Below, in pieces: positions 31,707-41,798 of a stretch of 64,000 nucleotides of DNA. The position numbers and the translations under genes were made by a program. Position 1 is the stretch's first letter, and each line of letters opens with the position of its first letter. The stretch spans positions 1,418,239 through 1,482,238 of the forward strand of contig NC_081337.1 in NCBI RefSeq assembly GCF_022539665.2, written 5' to 3'. The notes under the pieces are model-generated. The model saw only the letters and a program-made list of their open reading frames with translations, searched no databases and was not told where the DNA came from. The DNA comes from Daphnia carinata (Eukaryota > Arthropoda > Branchiopoda > Diplostraca > Daphniidae).

Positions 31707-34390
31707 TCTCGTGCAATGTGTCCTTTTTTATTGCACTTGTAACAGATAATAATCTTATTTCCAAGAGTGTCGTGGGTGTTCGGCTGGTTTTGTCGTTGCT
31801 GCGGGTATTGTCGTGGATAACCTGGGTTTTGGTGATACGCTTGTTGATTGTTGCTCGGTTGAAAGTGCGGTTGATTGTAATGGGTCGGTCCGTTGTTGTA
31901 TGAAGGTCTCTGTGTTTGTTGATATGAAGGGTAATTGGGTTGTCGATACCCTGGGGAAGTACCTTGTCTTCGTGGTGAAGTATAATTGTTGCGGTATGGG
32001 CTGTTCTCCCTGCTACGGCCGAAATTTCGGTCACTACTGGGGCCTCTGCTATTTGATCTCTCGTCGAATCGAACTCGCGGATTTTGTGATCTGGAGTACC
32101 GATCACTTGATCGTGAGGATCTTGGTTCGTATCGATCTGCTGCTGCTATGGTTATATCAGTATCCTGTGCCAAGTTACGGTTTTTATTAGTTTTTTCCAG
32201 TTCCTGAATTTTTTGTTTTAAGAATTCAATTTCTGTCTTTTGTTGTGAAAGTTCGTTGTCTTGTTGTTTCTCGTGGTGCGTTATCCCTGCTATCACCGCA
32301 TTTATTTCCTTATCTTCTGCAGTTTCCTTGCTATATAGATATATAGATACCTTCGGATATGATTAATTGTTTACAAAGCTGATCAAAATCCTCAGGGTCT
32401 TCGGGCATTCGAAAATAGAGCTCTGCTCTGAATTTTGGTAAAATGCCTTGCATCAGAATTTTGATTTTGGTATAATCTCTCATTCTTTTGACTGTGTTTA
32501 TGAGTCGACCTTCAACTATGGTCTGGTTTTGGTCAGATTTTTCTTCTTTGCCTTCAATGGACTCGTAGAGACTGTTGATTCTTGAAATAAAGGCTTTGCA
32601 TTTCTCTTCAGGTTTTTGTTTTAGCGTGGATAACTTTTTTCTTTGTGCTGCTAAGTCGTATGCATCCTGGAATCTTGCAATAATGGCAGTTTTCCATTCG
32701 TCATAACTTAATTCGTCACCTTGCTCTTCCACGTAGTTTCCATGCCATTCTAAGGCATCGCCTTTTAGTCTGTCAGAGAAGAATCGTATTTTTTGGTTGT
32801 CGTCCCAGTCGTTGTTGCGTGCGACATGTTCGGCGTCCTTCAGCCATTCTGTTATTAGTTTATCAGTACTTTTCCCTTTGAAGATTGGAATTGACTTTTT
32901 GTCTTCTCTGGAAAATAATTCTCCTAATGCTTTTACAATTGGTTGGGTTGTGGATGTATCAAGGCTATCGGTATCTGTTGTGTCGCGGTCAATTCTTGAA
33001 GCTTCTTTGTGTGAAAGTCCCATTTCGATTTTGTTTTTGAGAGTTTGGTACTTTCGCTCTAGTTGAAGAAGGTTGTCGTTTTGGATCTCGATTTGGTTTT
33101 GTAGGTCGTTGTTGAGTTGCTGTAGTTTTTCAACTTGTTCAGATTCTAACTCGAAGTGAAGGGATTTGTCTCCTTCTGTTATTGAGGTTAGGTCGTTTAT
33201 CTCACTTACTAATTTCGTTATCTCTCCTGGTTCGTTGGAATTGTCTAAGTCTTCGGTTTCAGCGAATGTTACCTGTTGCTTTCTATATTCTCTTATCCTG
33301 TTTTCCAGATACTTAATCTTTTCTTCTTGGTTTATTGTCTGCGCGTTGATTTTTTGTAATTCTGTTTCAAGATTTTTATTCTTTGTAGTAATATCTATCA
33401 GACTTCTTCGTAAGGCGACTTTTTCTGTTAAGGTTTTTTCAAGGATCTCTTTTGTTTCTTTTGTTTCTGTCTGAAGTTGTTTGTTTGTTTCTAAAGCTGC
33501 TTTTATCTGTTGCTCGGCGGTTTCTAACTTCGTAACCAGTTGTTTTCTTTCACTTTCAAGTTTGCTAATTATTTCTTGCCCTTCTCTCTCAACTGCTATG
33601 ATATTGGCTTCTTTTTTTCGTAACAGGTTTTGTAGTTGGTTTTCTGTTGCTGTGGCACTTTCAAGGCTTGTTTCTAATTCGCTTATTCGATTGGCAGTTT
33701 TTTCAAGGGAGTTTTTTAGAGTTTCGTTACTTTCTTGGAGTTGTTCAAGGGAGCTACTTAAGGTGTATTTGGAACTCTTTGCCTTTTTCTTGTTGCTCTC
33801 TAGCTGCTTTCTTAAGCTCTGTAACTCAAAATTGAGTTCAGACGAACATTTTTTCTCTGTAATCTGCGCAAGTACTACTTCTCTTTGTAAAATACGGCTG
33901 GTACCTAATAAGAATTCTTTCTCTTTACCATGTACAATGCTAATTTGCTGTAATAAACTGTCAAGGTTTTCGGTGTTGCCACCAAGGGATTCTACGTAAT
34001 TTTTGACTGTCTTTGTGGTGTTTGTAATAGTTTCTGCTGTTATACCACTTGGTACTTGCAACGATGGTTCTAACAACGTATATGAATACAATTGTAATGC
34101 GTTGTGGGTCTCTTTAATAACTTCTTGTTTTTTGGATTCTATTTGTTGGATTTTTGCTTTTGTCGTGGTAGTCTGATAGGTTTTGTTTTGTTCTACTTCT
34201 TGTTCAAATTCTAAGTCCACAAGAGTTTTCCAGTGGTCTAAAAATTTTTCTCGAGAGTAGTTGGGATTTTGGTTGGTTGTGTCTGGCTCGGGAAATACGG
34301 GGTACAACGGTGGAGATAGTCGTCAGCAATGTTCGGATACAAAGTATTCTCCTTACGAGTAGTCTCTGATACAATATGATCAAGCGGCAT
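31652..34390 (-). pseudogene. gag: II-b gag: coiled coil, capsid, zinc knuckle
   Basis: Start ATG 34390 just after the splice donor, equivalent to 18006 in II-a. A 1-base deletion near 34325 shifts the frame to the long open stretch 32331-34307, and a small tandem duplication (TATAGATA) near 32338 shifts it back. Domains: about 300 residues of coiled coil (SLRKQLESNKKKAKSSKYTL, LESERKQLVTKLETAEQQIK), capsid (STDKLITEWLKDAEHVARNN), then an Arg/Ser-rich segment. A Tyr/Gln/Asn-rich prion-like linker follows, and one CCHC knuckle CYKCNKKGHIAREC. Ordinary Gypsy Gag proteins lack such a long N-terminal coiled coil. Confidence 0.88.
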
Positions 34391-34392
34391 TC

Positions 34393-34398
34393 GCTTAC
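34393..34398 (-). promoter_or_regulatory. II-b leader 5' splice site
   Basis: ATCAAAG|GTAAGC on the minus strand, identical in sequence and place to the II-a site. Confidence 0.6.
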
Positions 34399-34512
34399 CT
34401 TTGATGGTGTTCCTTGGTCTGGTAGAGTTGTTGGAGACTCGTCGGGGAAGTGTAGAGCACAATCACTGAAATAAGGTACGGGTAGAAACTTTTTACTGGA
34501 CAACAAGTGTGA

Positions 34513-34530
34513 GTCTCGTTGGGACCTCCA
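34513..34530 (-). promoter_or_regulatory. II-b primer binding site (tRNA-Gln type)
   Basis: TGGAGGTCCCAACGAGAC on the minus strand, two bases after the LTR. Sixteen of the first 17 bases complement the 3' end of animal tRNA-Gln with CCA. Confidence 0.8.
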
Positions 34531-34532
34531 AT

Positions 34533-34733
34533 TGTAAAGTTTCAAACCTCGTGTATTGCAGTGGATTGTCGTAACAAGTCCGAATTACATGTTACAATCA
34601 TGCAGTATTTATACTACTAACACACATACAAAATGAAGGTAAAAAGGGAGGGGACACGTTTACTTTCACTTGTGAAACGCTTGAGGGATGTTGAGGGTGT
34701 GGCTGTCTTCGGATAACCTGTGGGCTCGTTACA
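34533..34733 (-). repeat. II-b 5' LTR
   Basis: 201 bp, TGTAACGAGC..AAACTTTACA on the minus strand, with TATA box at 34606-34613. It is the same length as the II-a 5' LTR. Confidence 0.93.
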
Positions 34734-34737
34734 GGTT

Positions 34738-36945
34738 TATGCTAAGTTCTTTTCTCGTCTTGCTCCTCCAAAATCAACTACGAAAAGCGAATCAAAGGCT
34801 AGTCTCCTCTCGAGTACTCTTTTAAGCTTCTTTCAAAAGAAAAGCCCAGTTAATGGACGATCACCTCAACTTGAGTCTCCATCACCTATACCACGAGATC
34901 CAGAGCAATCCGTCCAAAGTATTTCCGACGCCGTCGAGTCCAATTCCGTCCCTGATATTAGCACTCAAGTGCCTGAAGGAGAGGGTGTTGGACTTCCAGT
35001 CACACGACCCGAAAATTTGGGACCAGCTGAACCGGCTACTGAACGATTTCGGGCTGAGGGACCGCCCCCTGGGCAAACCGCAGTTGCTGACGGACGTGGA
35101 GACGCCGACAATATTCCTGAAATACTTAGCTGCGATTCAAGAAGTGAGGGCCAGCGGGCAGATAAAGCGGACGACGCGGAAGGTGGATCAACAGGCGTCC
35201 GAGTTGACGACGTCCTTTACGACGTATGCGAGGCAGTTTACGACGTTCCTGCTAGGACAGACGTACAGCATAGAGGAACTACAGACGCTCGTACCAGCGA
35301 AGGACACGACCCTCTTCGGCTTTGTGCCGAGAGCGACGACGCAAATCAGCGAGGAGGAGAGGCGATACGAGTTTCTGATCCTGGAAACGTTCGAATTCTC
35401 GATCCACCTAGAGAAAACCTTGTTGGAATTCCAGCTGTCTCTTCTCACGGCCATACTAAACCTACTCTCGTTCATAAGAAAACTACAATCAATCACCAGC
35501 TTGGAATCACTGTTACCCGAACTGATACTCCTCGGGAACAGATTGACCCACTTCCGGAGAGTGGCAAGACCGTGCCACAAGCAGCTATCGGCCATCGTCA
35601 AAGACCTCCTCGCCCAGACTGCCAAACAATTGAAACAGTTGCTATCGTCCATTCGGGAAACCCAGGAAGAGCTGGAAATTACCCCAACTTGTCCGACATC
35701 ATCGCAGCAGAACGACAAGCGCAAGACAGACCGACTACGATTCCGAAACCGTCGATACCACTGACCGACAACAATATTGACGAATTCCGGCCAGTTTCGA
35801 ACCGCATTCCGGGCATCACGCAATCTCGCCATCACAGGGCTCCAAACTCTCCTATAACTTTTTTTACCAACAATATGGCTTACTCTTATTCCCCTACCAG
35901 GGCAGCTACGGTAAACGATTTAAATGATTTACAAAACAACCAGCATACCTTTTCACGCTTACAATTACTCCCTCCCTTTTCCGGTAGTCCAATTACTCGC
36001 TTTGACTCTTGGCTAGAATCTTTTGAGAGTATAGTTGATGGGGCAGGATGGTCTGAAGGAAAGATTATTCAGATGATGCGAGCAAAATTAACAGATAAAG
36101 CTTTTTCACTCATACAAACCTTAATTAAACAGCATCCATACGACTATGGCTCCATTAAAACGGCTTTGCTCGATCACTTTCACGGGGATGAAAATGTTGA
36201 TGAATACATTAAGAAATTCAATAAAGCTAAACGTAAACCTGGGGAAAAAATTGTAGATTATGCTCATCGTCTACAAGAAATTTTTAAAAAGGCATACCCT
36301 GATGGTTATATGGAAAAATCTTTCGCAGTTATTCTCATGCAGAAATTTATCGAAGGATTGGATTCAAAATTGCAAGCTAAGGTCAGATATAAGGAATTCA
36401 AAGATTTTCACGAGCTCGTAGCAGCAACTCGCGTTTACGCCGTTCGGCTGGAAGCCTTGGAAACAGACAATGAGAAACATGAATTTGTTAGGGCAATTGA
36501 CGAGTCGTTTAGCACAAAAAATTCGGAATTAAAAGAACTTAAGCAAATGTTAAGTGACCAGAAAGAAATTGTAAGCAGTGCCGTTGCCAATATTCACCAT
36601 AGCCATAAGCAAGGGGATAATTCAAAGTCGGACAAAGATGAGATTATGGATGTTCTTCACGAACTCATACAGGCTGTTAATCGACTCCAGCAAGATAGGA
36701 AAGATTACTCTGCGGCTACACCAGGCACTCCTTCTAGGAAACAAGTTTCATTCCAATCGAATAACGCCAATCAAGACAGAAACTGGAGGCCTCCCCAGCA
36801 TCGTCCCAGTAACAATTATAATAATAATAATTTTAATCCTAAACCTTACCAACACCAACCTTCTCGATTTCCAAACAGACCGACGCCAGTTGCGTCCTCT
36901 TTCTCGAGGCCACCTAGCGATAATAATAATAACAGGTCAGATTAG
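34738..36945 (+). pseudogene. gag: I-b gag, main part
   Basis: Continues the frame of 21046-21426 after II-b. To about 35870 it is a disordered Asp/Gly/Arg/Pro/Thr-rich region encoded by DNA that is GC-richer than the rest of the element, and it overlaps the 303-codon ORF in the +1 frame. From an internal ATG at 35875 comes the capsid core: FSRLQLLPPFSGSP, FDSWLESFESIVDGAGWSE, FHGDENVDEYIKKFNKAKR, KPGEKIVDYAHRLQEIF. An Asn-rich linker ends at TAG 36943-36945. I-a reads GAACAACAG where I-b has GATTAGCAG, so the stop is probably a mutation. Confidence 0.88.
34853..35764 (+). CDS. 303-codon ORF overlapping gag in +1 frame
   Basis: ATG 34853 to stop 35764, wholly inside the N-terminal half of I-b gag. 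The product is Leu-rich and looks helical and folded, with stretches such as KYLAAIQEVRASGQIKRTTR, YEFLILETFEFSIHLEKTLL and HKQLSAIVKDLLAQTAKQLK. The gag frame over the same DNA is low-complexity and disordered, the pattern expected when one frame is overprinted by another. I recognise no family. The local DNA is GC-rich, which lowers stop frequency in all frames (a 215-codon antisense frame is also open), so chance is not excluded. I-a is truncated here, so no second copy is available. Confidence 0.45.
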   Translation: MDDHLNLSLHHLYHEIQSNPSKVFPTPSSPIPSLILALKCLKERVLDFQSHDPKIWDQLNRLLNDFGLRDRPLGKPQLLTDVETPTIFLKYLAAIQEVRASGQIKRTTRKVDQQASELTTSFTTYARQFTTFLLGQTYSIEELQTLVPAKDTTLFGFVPRATTQISEEERRYEFLILETFEFSIHLEKTLLEFQLSLLTAILNLLSFIRKLQSITSLESLLPELILLGNRLTHFRRVARPCHKQLSAIVKDLLAQTAKQLKQLLSSIRETQEELEITPTCPTSSQQNDKRKTDRLRFRNRRYH

Positions 36946-37152
36946 CAGATCATAACTTGTAATTTTTGTGGTTACCGCGGTCACACTCACTCCAATTGTC
37001 GTCAATTTCAGCGTCACACTCTGAAACAAGCCCAGCCTCCAATCTGCTATTCCTGTCGAGAAATTGGGCATAAGTCTAATATTTGTCCAAAATATAGGAA
37101 TTCGCAAAGACCTAATATTCCAGGGCCCCCTCAACACCAGGGAAACCAGTAG
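36946..37152 (+). pseudogene. I-b nucleocapsid zinc knuckles, after the gag stop
   Basis: In the gag frame directly after TAG 36943-36945. Two CCHC boxes are present: CNFCGYRGHTHSNC and CYSCREIGHKSNIC. It ends at TAG 37150-37152. The protease frame begins in -1 register near here. Confidence 0.85.
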
Positions 37153-37160
37153 CTATCAAC

Positions 37161-37609
37161 TGTAGCTTCGAGTCAGTTGATAACGAGCCCTATATTAAAC
37201 CCCGACAAGTCGCAAAATTAACCACTATTACGAATGAATCGACCCCTAGAATTCCATTGAAAATTTTTCAGATCCCGTTACAAGCATTATTTGATACAGG
37301 CGCGTCTAAAAGTATTATCCATGAGAGATTATTTAATAAGTTACCCCCTAGAGGTCAGGTGATCTGCAGTCAGCTTGACTTCGATTTATATGATGTAGGG
37401 GAGAAAAAATTACATACGCTGGGAGAGACATACGCAGAGTTATTTTACCCGTACGATACGGAGAAACAGTTTTTGAGCAAGAATTTATTGTTACTAATGG
37501 TGTTTCTGAGGACTGTATCCTTGGATGGGATGCAATCCAGAAGCACGGATTTCGGCTTGACGGAGAAGCCAGGAGCATTTACCTAGCGAGGGATGAGCAG
37601 GGATCAGCC
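37161..37609 (+). pseudogene. I-b protease (frameshifted)
   Basis: Retropepsin with LFDTGASKSIIHERLF (about 37288-37335) in the -1 frame relative to gag. An insertion near 37430-37445 relative to I-a changes the frame, and the family motif CILGWDAI reads in the frame of the long pol ORF below. No other lesion is seen. Confidence 0.82.
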
Positions 37610-40600
37610 ATGTCTGAGGTACCCGACATGGCAGTTACTACGGTCAAAAAGACGACGCTATTTCGTCAGACGTCGATAGTAATTGCAGCGGAAATGAAAG
37701 GTTCATTTCCGTATGTCCAACAAAATACAGCGTTTATATTTACCCCAGCAAAAGATCTGCCAGCAGGCATTTATATCGAAGAATTTATCGGCAATGTATC
37801 GGGAGATGGAACTTATAAAATTTTGGTCGAGAATCATTCACTACATCAAATCAAAATTCCTAGAAACACTAAATTAGGCATAATTGAAATAGTTGGAAGT
37901 GTTATCGGAAAAATTTCTTTAGCGAAATTAGAAGATAATCCTAAACCAGTAATTGAGCCAATTTTACTCACAGAAGTAGATTCCGAATTTCAAGAACCGC
38001 TTTCAAAATTATTAATCGACTTTCACGACTTGTTCGCGTCCAAAGATTCAGAATTAGGAAACACCAACCTTATAAAACATACGATTGATACACAAGGACG
38101 AGGCCCCATTCGACAACGCCCATACAGAGTAACGAATAACCAAAGGAAATTATTAGATGATAAAATTCAAGAAATGCTTGATGCAGATGTAATTCAATAT
38201 TCGCATTCCCCATGGGCTTCACCCGTGGTTTTAGTAGAAAAGAAGTGTGGAGAAGTAAGATTTTGTGTTGATTATAGAAAATTGAATAGCATTACGAAAA
38301 AAGATTCATTCCCTATGCCTAGAATAGACGAAACATTAGACAAATTATATGGGAAGAAATTTTTCACAACTCTTGACTTAGCTTCAGGCTATTGGCAAAT
38401 TCAAATTGATGGTCCAGCTATTGAGAAAACAGCGTTTGTAGTGGAAACCAACCTCTACGAGTTTAAACGTATGGCATTTGGCTTGTGCAATGCACCTGCC
38501 ACATTCCAACGGCTAATGAATTACGTACTGAAAGACGTTTTGGGAAGTAAAGCATTAGTTTATTTGGATGATGTTATAATCTCTTCCGACACTTTCGAAG
38601 ATCATTTACGTGATATTCGAGAAATTTTTGAATTATTACGAGATGCCAATCTGAAATTGAAACTCAAGAAATGCCAGTTTATTAAACGCTCAGTAAATTA
38701 TCTAGGTCACGTAATATCGACCGATGGTATTAAGCCTGATCCGAGCAAAATTGACAAAATAGTCAATTATAAAACACCGACTTCAGTCGACGAAATCAGA
38801 TCATTTCTCGGATTAGCTGGATACTACAGAAGATTTATTAAAGATTTTGGATCGATTGCCAAACCGTTAACTCGTTTAACTCATAAAGATCTTAGCAGGA
38901 AGCCTTTTAGTTGGGGACCTGAGGAACAAGTTGCTTTCGAGAAATTGCGCAATTCTCTAGTAACGCCACCAGTTCTTGCTTACCCCAATTTCAATGAAAA
39001 ATTTATCCTTTTCACCGATGCCTGCGATTACGGCATTGGAGCAGTGCTATCCCAAATTCAAAATGGCCAGCAACATCCCATAGCCTACTCCAGTAGACAG
39101 TTAACAAAAGCAGAATCGAATTATAGTACGACAGAGAAGGAAGCCTTAGCAGTCGTAGATGCCATTAAGCATTTTAGGCATTATCTATTGGATAAACCTT
39201 TTGAAATTATTAGTGACCACCGTCCCTTGCAATGGCTTAAAGAACAAAAAGATAATAATGGTAGATTAGGTAGATGGGCTATACTATTGGCCGCAACGAA
39301 TTATGAATTAAAATATAGGCCGGGACGTGTTCACCAAAACGCAGATTGCCTGTCACGCTTAAAAGTAGCCAGTATCCAAACTGAAAGCAAAATTACCTTA
39401 ATTTGCGAGAAAAAATTGGAAGACGACCTTTTCATGGCCATTCGTAATTATTTGGATAACGGAGAACTCGAAGAATCTTTTCTTCAATCTATGCCAGATT
39501 GGGTTAAAGAAATTGATTATTTCGAAGTTATTGATGGTACACTTTACCGGCACGTGCTGCCACCTACCGATAGCAAAAGAAATGAAACTAACCATCAGTT
39601 AGTCTTGCCTGCATCGTTACGCCATCTAGTGCTCAAGGAATTACATGACGCACCGATGGGCGGACATTTAGCTTTTTATAAAACCTATTTGAAAATAAAG
39701 AATCATTATTATTGGCCAAATATGAGAAAGAAAATTAAAGAATACTTCCAGGCTTGTGTGGTGTGCACCGCCAACACTTCTTCAACATATAGGGCAATAT
39801 TGCACCCTCATGAAATAGCTAAAGCTCCTTTCCAAGTCATTGGGATGGACTTTTTGGGCCCAATTACGCCAATTTCACCCAATGGAAATAGTTTTATTTT
39901 AGTCATTACCGATTATTTTAGCCGGTGGGTAGAAGCTGTTGCGTTAAAAGACCAAACAGCACAGACGACAGCAGAATGTGTATATAAGACAATTATAGTT
40001 AGACATGGTATGCCTAAAGCTATTCTTTCCGATCGTGGAACCAATTTCACATCGAAGCTATTTCGTTATTTCTGTAAAACATTAAATATTGAGCAAAGAT
40101 TAACTACCGCCTATAATCCAGCTAGTAATGGAGAAACTGAAAGATTTAATCGTACAATGACGACAATGTTGAGAAAGGAATTAAAAGATGGTGAACATGA
40201 GAACTGGGAAGATATGCTGGATGATGTTTTATTTGCTTACCGTAGTTCTGTCCACTCTTCGACATGTGAAACCCCGTATTATTTACTGCACGATAGAGAT
40301 CCCAATATACCCATTAATGAATTCCTTGACGCTTCCCCAAAAACGTTTACCTCCGCATCAGATTACGTAGGTAACTTAGCTGATCGCTTGCGTTACAGTT
40401 TCCAGCGCGTCCGTGAGGAGAGCGAAAAAGCAAGGAAACGTCAGAGGGAACAATATAATAAAAGAGCGAATGTAAAACAGTATATGGTAGGTGATAGAGT
40501 ATTATTAGATATTAGGGTAGTTAAAGAGGGCGATAGTAGGAAGTTTACCTCTAAATATAAAGGTCCTTATAGAGTTGTAAAAAATTATTATTCCAATAAT

Positions 40601-40942
40601 ACAGTTGATATTGCTGATAATTCATACATCTGTCAACGAACTCACGTTAACCGTCTAAAACCCCTGTACGAAACAATGTTATGGAAAGACGAACATTGTC
40701 CCCCTATCGAGACGCCTTCGAAGTTCGAGAATCGATTTCGTAAATCGATTTCCACCCAAACAATGGAAACTATGGAAAAGATGGAGCTAACAACAAGCGA
40801 GTTGGAAAACATGGAATTGGAACCTTTGGAATTGGAGAATGTGGATATGGAAGCAAGAGCCGCAGAAAACGCGGATGTGGAAAGTGCGGAACCCGAAACG
40901 GTGGAATTGGAGTCAGCGGAGTTACAAATGGCCGCCAACTAA
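37610..40942 (+). CDS. pol: I-b Pol: RT, RNase H, integrase (intact)
   Basis: 1,110 open codons downstream of protease; the true N-terminus is set by the Gag-Pol frameshift, so 37610 is only the first Met. RT: VRFCVDYRKLNSITKKDSFP, TTLDLASGYWQIQ, FGLCNAPATFQRLM and YLDD at residues 318-321. RNase H: FTDACDYGIGAVLSQ, STTEKEALAV, ISDHRPLQWL. Integrase: HDAPMGGHLAFYKT and CVVCTA (HHCC), MDFLGPI, LSDRGTNFTS and YNPASNGETERFN (DDE), then KYKGPYRVVKN. It ends in an acidic tail of degenerate Glu repeats. The frame has no stop and all visible catalytic residues. It closely matches I-a. Confidence 0.95.
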   Translation: MSEVPDMAVTTVKKTTLFRQTSIVIAAEMKGSFPYVQQNTAFIFTPAKDLPAGIYIEEFIGNVSGDGTYKILVENHSLHQIKIPRNTKLGIIEIVGSVIGKISLAKLEDNPKPVIEPILLTEVDSEFQEPLSKLLIDFHDLFASKDSELGNTNLIKHTIDTQGRGPIRQRPYRVTNNQRKLLDDKIQEMLDADVIQYSHSPWASPVVLVEKKCGEVRFCVDYRKLNSITKKDSFPMPRIDETLDKLYGKKFFTTLDLASGYWQIQIDGPAIEKTAFVVETNLYEFKRMAFGLCNAPATFQRLMNYVLKDVLGSKALVYLDDVIISSDTFEDHLRDIREIFELLRDANLKLKLKKCQFIKRSVNYLGHVISTDGIKPDPSKIDKIVNYKTPTSVDEIRSFLGLAGYYRRFIKDFGSIAKPLTRLTHKDLSRKPFSWGPEEQVAFEKLRNSLVTPPVLAYPNFNEKFILFTDACDYGIGAVLSQIQNGQQHPIAYSSRQLTKAESNYSTTEKEALAVVDAIKHFRHYLLDKPFEIISDHRPLQWLKEQKDNNGRLGRWAILLAATNYELKYRPGRVHQNADCLSRLKVASIQTESKITLICEKKLEDDLFMAIRNYLDNGELEESFLQSMPDWVKEIDYFEVIDGTLYRHVLPPTDSKRNETNHQLVLPASLRHLVLKELHDAPMGGHLAFYKTYLKIKNHYYWPNMRKKIKEYFQACVVCTANTSSTYRAILHPHEIAKAPFQVIGMDFLGPITPISPNGNSFILVITDYFSRWVEAVALKDQTAQTTAECVYKTIIVRHGMPKAILSDRGTNFTSKLFRYFCKTLNIEQRLTTAYNPASNGETERFNRTMTTMLRKELKDGEHENWEDMLDDVLFAYRSSVHSSTCETPYYLLHDRDPNIPINEFLDASPKTFTSASDYVGNLADRLRYSFQRVREESEKARKRQREQYNKRANVKQYMVGDRVLLDIRVVKEGDSRKFTSKYKGPYRVVKNYYSNNTVDIADNSYICQRTHVNRLKPLYETMLWKDEHCPPIETPSKFENRFRKSISTQTMETMEKMELTTSELENMELEPLELENVDMEARAAENADVESAEPETVELESAELQMAAN

Positions 40943-41363
40943 AACAATAAACGACATTCTCCTTTAGTCAGCGAAACCCAAGAAATATATAATTCAGACG
41001 ATAATAAGTCGGCTTTTGATGACATGTGCAATAGCCCACTTAACACCACAATAATTCACGGAAACAACGCAGCTGCAATAATAAATCCTGAATCTGATGC
41101 TCGTCAGGTGGCGCCAGCCATCAATCAGCCTGAAGAATTGCCACCCCACGCCTGAAGAATGCCACCGGACGCCCGCACAGAAATCGAAGACTACCAATGC
41201 GTTATAGAAATTAGAAGCGTTTTTCCAAAACAAAGTCAACGATCACATAACGAACGACGTGTATTTAACAGCAAGAAATTTCAAAAGGGACTTCACAACG
41301 TCTTTGACACTTGTTGAGTCGAGTTCACCAAAAACCGCGCTCCAAATTTAAACTTCCGTAAAG
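40943..41363 (+). other. I-b remnant of Pol tail and spacer
   Basis: After the Pol stop, sequence similar to the end of the I-a Pol tail is still readable (DDNKSAFDDM, RQVAPAINQPEELPP) to about 41215, with stops. The last 40 bases before accessory ORF 1 hold a CCGTAAAG acceptor-like site touching its ATG. Confidence 0.55.
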
Positions 41364-41798
41364 ATGGACCCGTGCGCCAACTCAATAAATCAGCAAACCC
41401 AGGCAGCTTCCGAGTGGCTAAGAGCCGAAGAGCAAGCCGTAAAAGCGATGGCACCAATGGTGGCCATCCCAATCTACGACGATTGGACTCCGGTGCCCGA
41501 AATAACTACCACCGTCGTCAGCCAGACGTCTCGGTCCCCGGAGCTCGACGACATGGAATCGTGGGAGATGGAACGTCAACGTTACGAGCGCCGTGTGGAA
41601 GAACGTACGGCCGCGCTCACCCATCAGCTGAACGCGGATCTCTTCGCCGAAGATTGGGGAGGCGCTGTCACCACCCTAAAGCTGATTTTAGACTTGGATC
41701 CAGCTAAGCGCCACCCCCCTCTTTTCAACTGGTCGCCCGACCAGTGGGACACTGGCCGGAAACGTCAGAGGCGCGATGGCCCCAACACTTCCCGTTAA
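41364..41798 (+). CDS. I-b accessory ORF 1
   Basis: 144 codons between pol and env. The N-terminus is Ala/Gln-rich. The C-terminal half is charged and helical with WEMERQRYERRVEERTAALT and then LKLILDLDPAKRHPP. It ends in a basic stretch GRKRQRRDG, which could act as a nuclear signal. It shares its C-terminal motif with ORF 2 (43216), suggesting duplication. The ATG is preceded directly by AAAG. No known family is recognised. I-a has no counterpart. Confidence 0.6.
   Translation: MDPCANSINQQTQAASEWLRAEEQAVKAMAPMVAIPIYDDWTPVPEITTTVVSQTSRSPELDDMESWEMERQRYERRVEERTAALTHQLNADLFAEDWGGAVTTLKLILDLDPAKRHPPLFNWSPDQWDTGRKRQRRDGPNTSR

Larger units (their letters stand above)
21427..34733 (-). mobile_element. 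Family II copy II-b, complete with both LTRs
   Basis: A 13,307-bp env-bearing Gypsy-type element on the minus strand, inserted in I-b gag with 4-bp duplication GGTT (21423-21426, 34734-34737). In its own direction: LTR 34733-34533, primer site, splice donor, gag, pol (-1 frame), env, ankyrin gene, polypurine tract, LTR 21633-21427. Gag has two frameshifts, pol one near its end, and env one combined deletion and frameshift. The ankyrin ORF is intact. It is the youngest insertion in the nest. Confidence 0.95.

Noticed and set aside
35188-35835. 215-codon antisense open frame in I-b gag
   Set aside because: It lies in the GC-rich segment where all frames have few stops. Its composition (Cys, Trp, Arg, Ser mix) is not protein-like. 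It also warns that the overlapping 303-codon ORF could be by chance.
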